DNA of 7,830 nucleotides, taken from a bacterium. Lineage in GTDB: Bacteria > Vulcanimicrobiota > Vulcanimicrobiia > Vulcanimicrobiales > Vulcanimicrobiaceae. The translations under genes and the position numbers were made by a program. A model generated the notes under the pieces. That model was not told the DNA's origin. It saw nothing but the letters and a program-made list of their open reading frames with translations, and did no database searches. Position 1 is the stretch's first letter; every line of letters begins with the position of its first letter. This document shows, piece after piece, positions 6,541 through 7,830 of the stretch. The stretch is taken from contig JAKBCP010000026.1 in NCBI GenBank assembly GCA_021807645.1, positions 1 through 7,830 of the forward strand, given 5' to 3'.

Positions 6541-7529
6541 GCGAGGAGCCTTTGCTCGAGGTCACCGACCTCAAAAAATACTTCCCCGTGAACGCGGGCG
6601 TCCTCGGTCGTCACGTCGCCGACGTCAAAGCGGTCGATGGGGTGAGTTTTCGCGTCGGCAAGGGCGAGACGTTAGGGCTCGTCGGCGAATCGGGCTCCGG
6701 CAAGACGACGATCGGGCGCCTGGTGCTGAAGTTGCTGCCTGCAACTTCCGGCACGATTCGCTTCCAAGGCCGCGATATCAGCGATATCTCTGCGCGCCAA
6801 ACGCGCGAACTCCGTCGCCGGATGCAGATCATCTTCCAGGATCCTTACGGGAGCCTCAACCCACGCATGACGATCGGCGAGATCGTCAGCGAACCGCTCG
6901 CGATTCACGGCCTGGCGAAAGGCAAGGCACGGATGGAGCGAACGGTTGAGCTCCTGCGCTTGGTCGGGCTTCAATCCTCGCATCTCAATCGTTACCCGAA
7001 TGAATTCTCGGGCGGCCAACGTCAACGCGTCGGCATTGCCCGCGCGCTCGCCGTAGAGCCGCAGTTCATCGTCTGCGACGAACCGGTTTCGGCGCTCGAT
7101 GTCTCGATTCAGGCGCAGGTACTCAATCTGCTCGAAGACCTGCGCGAGCGGTTGGGGCTGACCTATCTTTTTATCTCGCACGATCTTTCGGTGGTCCGGC
7201 ACATATCGACGCGCGTCGCGGTGCTCTATCTCGGGAAGATCTTTGAAATCGCCGACCGGGGAGCGCTCTACGCGCACCCGCTCCACCCGTATACGCAGGC
7301 GTTACTCGCCGCGATTCCGGTTCCAGATCCGGCGTTACAGGGATCGCAGAAGCGCGTACTTCTCAGCGGCGATGTCCCGACGGCGATGGCGCCGCCGAGC
7401 GGCTGCCGGTTTCATCCGCGTTGCCCCTTTGCATTCGATCGCTGTTCGGTCGAAGAGCCGGCGATGCGCGATACCGGGGACGGGCATATGGTCGCCTGCC
7501 ACGCCGTCGAAAACGGTACGATTCAGTAA
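6537..7529 (+). CDS. oppF: Oligopeptide/dipeptide ABC transporter ATP-binding protein (OppF/DppF type)
   Basis: The partner ATPase that pairs with OppD beneath the permease dimer. The 330 residues include an N-terminal LKKYFPV motif typical of OppF/DppF, Walker A GESGSGKT (50-57), Q-loop [18 protein letters not shown] (Q101), signature FSGGQRQR (157-164), Walker [15 protein letters not shown] (D181, E182) and H215 in ISHD. The C-terminal domain has HPYTQALL and C290-x5-C296-x6-C303 with C321, the same cysteine pattern as the upstream partner. The start ATG overlaps the oppD stop as ATGA, so translation is coupled and the two are made in balance. No permease or binding-protein gene follows within the 301 bp that remain, which are repeats. 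The membrane subunits must be encoded elsewhere, or beyond the repeat block. Confidence 0.93.
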   Translation: MSEEPLLEVTDLKKYFPVNAGVLGRHVADVKAVDGVSFRVGKGETLGLVGESGSGKTTIGRLVLKLLPATSGTIRFQGRDISDISARQTRELRRRMQIIFQDPYGSLNPRMTIGEIVSEPLAIHGLAKGKARMERTVELLRLVGLQSSHLNRYPNEFSGGQRQRVGIARALAVEPQFIVCDEPVSALDVSIQAQVLNLLEDLRERLGLTYLFISHDLSVVRHISTRVAVLYLGKIFEIADRGALYAHPLHPYTQALLAAIPVPDPALQGSQKRVLLSGDVPTAMAPPSGCRFHPRCPFAFDRCSVEEPAMRDTGDGHMVACHAVENGTIQ

Positions 7530-7537
7530 CTGCCTCC

Positions 7538-7651
7538 CCCCGAGTAGATGCACAACGCTGTCACCCCGGATAGATGCGCAACGCTGTCACCCCGGATAGA
7601 TGCGCAACGCTGTCACCCCGGATAGATGCACAACGCTGTCACCCCGAGTAG
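7538..7651 (+). repeat. Tandem array of 26-bp units downstream of oppF
   Basis: Four complete head-to-tail units begin at 7538, 7564, 7590 and 7616, and a fifth (7642-7651) runs into the central palindrome. Each unit opens with CCCCGRRTAGATGC, continues RCAACGC and closes with TGTCA. The period is exactly 26 bp. Units 2 and 3 are identical; units 1 and 4 differ at one to three positions (GAGTAG against GGATAG, GCAC against GCGC). The array begins 8 bp after the oppF stop. There are no variable spacers, so this is not a CRISPR array. The period is not a multiple of three and the short frames through it carry no start or family signal, so it is non-coding. Confidence 0.93.
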
Positions 7652-7726
7652 CCGCGGAACGCGGCGTATCGAGGGGTTTCCGCGCGGCGCCTCGATACGC
7701 GCTTCGCGCTACTCGGCGTGACAGAG
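7634..7726. repeat. Central cloverleaf-like palindrome (REP/BIME-like)
   Basis: An imperfect inverted repeat. The outer arms are CTGTCAC (7636-7642) with GTGACAG (7718-7724), and CCGAGTAGC (7644-7652) with GCTACTCGG (7708-7716), separated by a single C-C mismatch. The inner arms are GCGTATCGAGG (7664-7674) with CCTCGATACGC (7690-7700). Each junction between them can form its own small hairpin: CCGCG-GAA-CGCGG (7652-7664) on the left and CGCG-CTT-CGCG (7698-7708) on the right. The 15-nt apex loop contains the palindrome CCGCGCGG (7680-7687). The stem bases are read directly; the class label, a repetitive extragenic palindrome, is inferred. It has no T-run, so it is not a classical intrinsic terminator, although it could block 3' decay of the oppF transcript. 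Confidence 0.75.
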
Positions 7727-7830
7727 CGCGCTACTCGGCGTGGCAGAGCGCGCCACTCGGCGTGACAGAGCACGCTACTCGGCGTGACGGAGCGCGCTAC
7801 TCGGCGTGACAGAGCGCGCTACTCGGCGTA
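7711..7830 (+). repeat. Tandem array of 22-bp units, truncated by the window end
   Basis: Units start at 7711, 7733, 7755, 7777 and 7799, with a sixth at 7821 cut by the end of the window. The period is exactly 22 bp. Each reads ACTCGGCGTGACAGAGC followed by RCGCY, with single-base changes (GTGGCAG in unit 2, GTGACGG in unit 4, CACGC in unit 3). The first unit is the right arm of the central palindrome. The reverse complement contains CTGTCACGCCGAGT, which matches the core of the 26-bp array on the left side. The true length of the array is unknown. The last visible base departs from the consensus (A instead of G), but one base is too little to call an end. Confidence 0.9.

Noticed and set aside
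7664..7700. Intrinsic terminator of oppF
   Set aside because: The 11-bp stem is strong, but it has a 15-nt loop and no following T-run, so it is better described as part of the palindromic repeat.
7600..7809. Small coding region through the repeats (69 codons, plus strand)
   Set aside because: It is only an open frame running through tandem repeats. Neither period is a multiple of three, so the peptide has no consistent repeat, and there is no family resemblance.
7538..7830. CRISPR array
   Set aside because: The units are contiguous with constant 26- or 22-bp periods and no variable spacers between repeats, and there is no cas gene in the window.

Overview
The window is a GC-rich, gene-dense bacterial chromosomal segment with ordinary housekeeping content: peptidoglycan metabolism, isoprenoid precursor synthesis, protein secretion and peptide uptake. 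It has no transposase, phage, defence or CRISPR gene and no RNA gene. Taxonomy cannot be settled from the sequence. The base composition, the codon style (frequent GAT-ATC Asp-Ile pairs) and the 'CCTCGATACGCG...TACTCGG' palindrome would fit an uncultivated, high-GC lineage such as Eremiobacterota/WPS-2, but that is only an impression.

Layout. (1) 1-2487, plus strand: a zinc N-acetylmuramoyl-L-alanine amidase, probably cut at its 5' end by the window, then glutamate racemase murI after a 3-bp gap. (2) 2438-3082, minus strand: a small polytopic membrane protein of the PAP2 phosphatase type. Its 3' end overlaps the 3' end of murI tail to tail by 50 bp. (3) 3083-3191: a divergent intergenic region containing a folded-looking element just upstream of dxs. 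(4) 3192-7529, plus strand: dxs, secG (with an unusual Ala/Pro-rich N-terminal extension and a plausible extended -10 promoter inside the end of dxs), then oppD and oppF, which overlap by ATGA. (5) 7530-7830: a non-coding repeat complex. It has four 26-bp tandem units, a central cloverleaf-like palindrome, and at least five 22-bp tandem units whose core is the reverse complement of the first array's core. The window ends inside it.

How the genes fit together: MurI makes D-glutamate for peptidoglycan and the amidase cleaves the stem peptide from the glycan. Dxs starts the MEP pathway, which supplies isoprenoids including undecaprenyl carriers, and a PAP2-type protein could act on polyprenyl phosphates. 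That envelope theme is inference. OppD and OppF are the two ATPases of a peptide importer; no permease or binding-protein gene is present here. The item most worth a second look is the repeat complex at the right end; the dxs leader structure and the degenerate PAP2 motifs come next. I did not find a convincing new multi-gene system.
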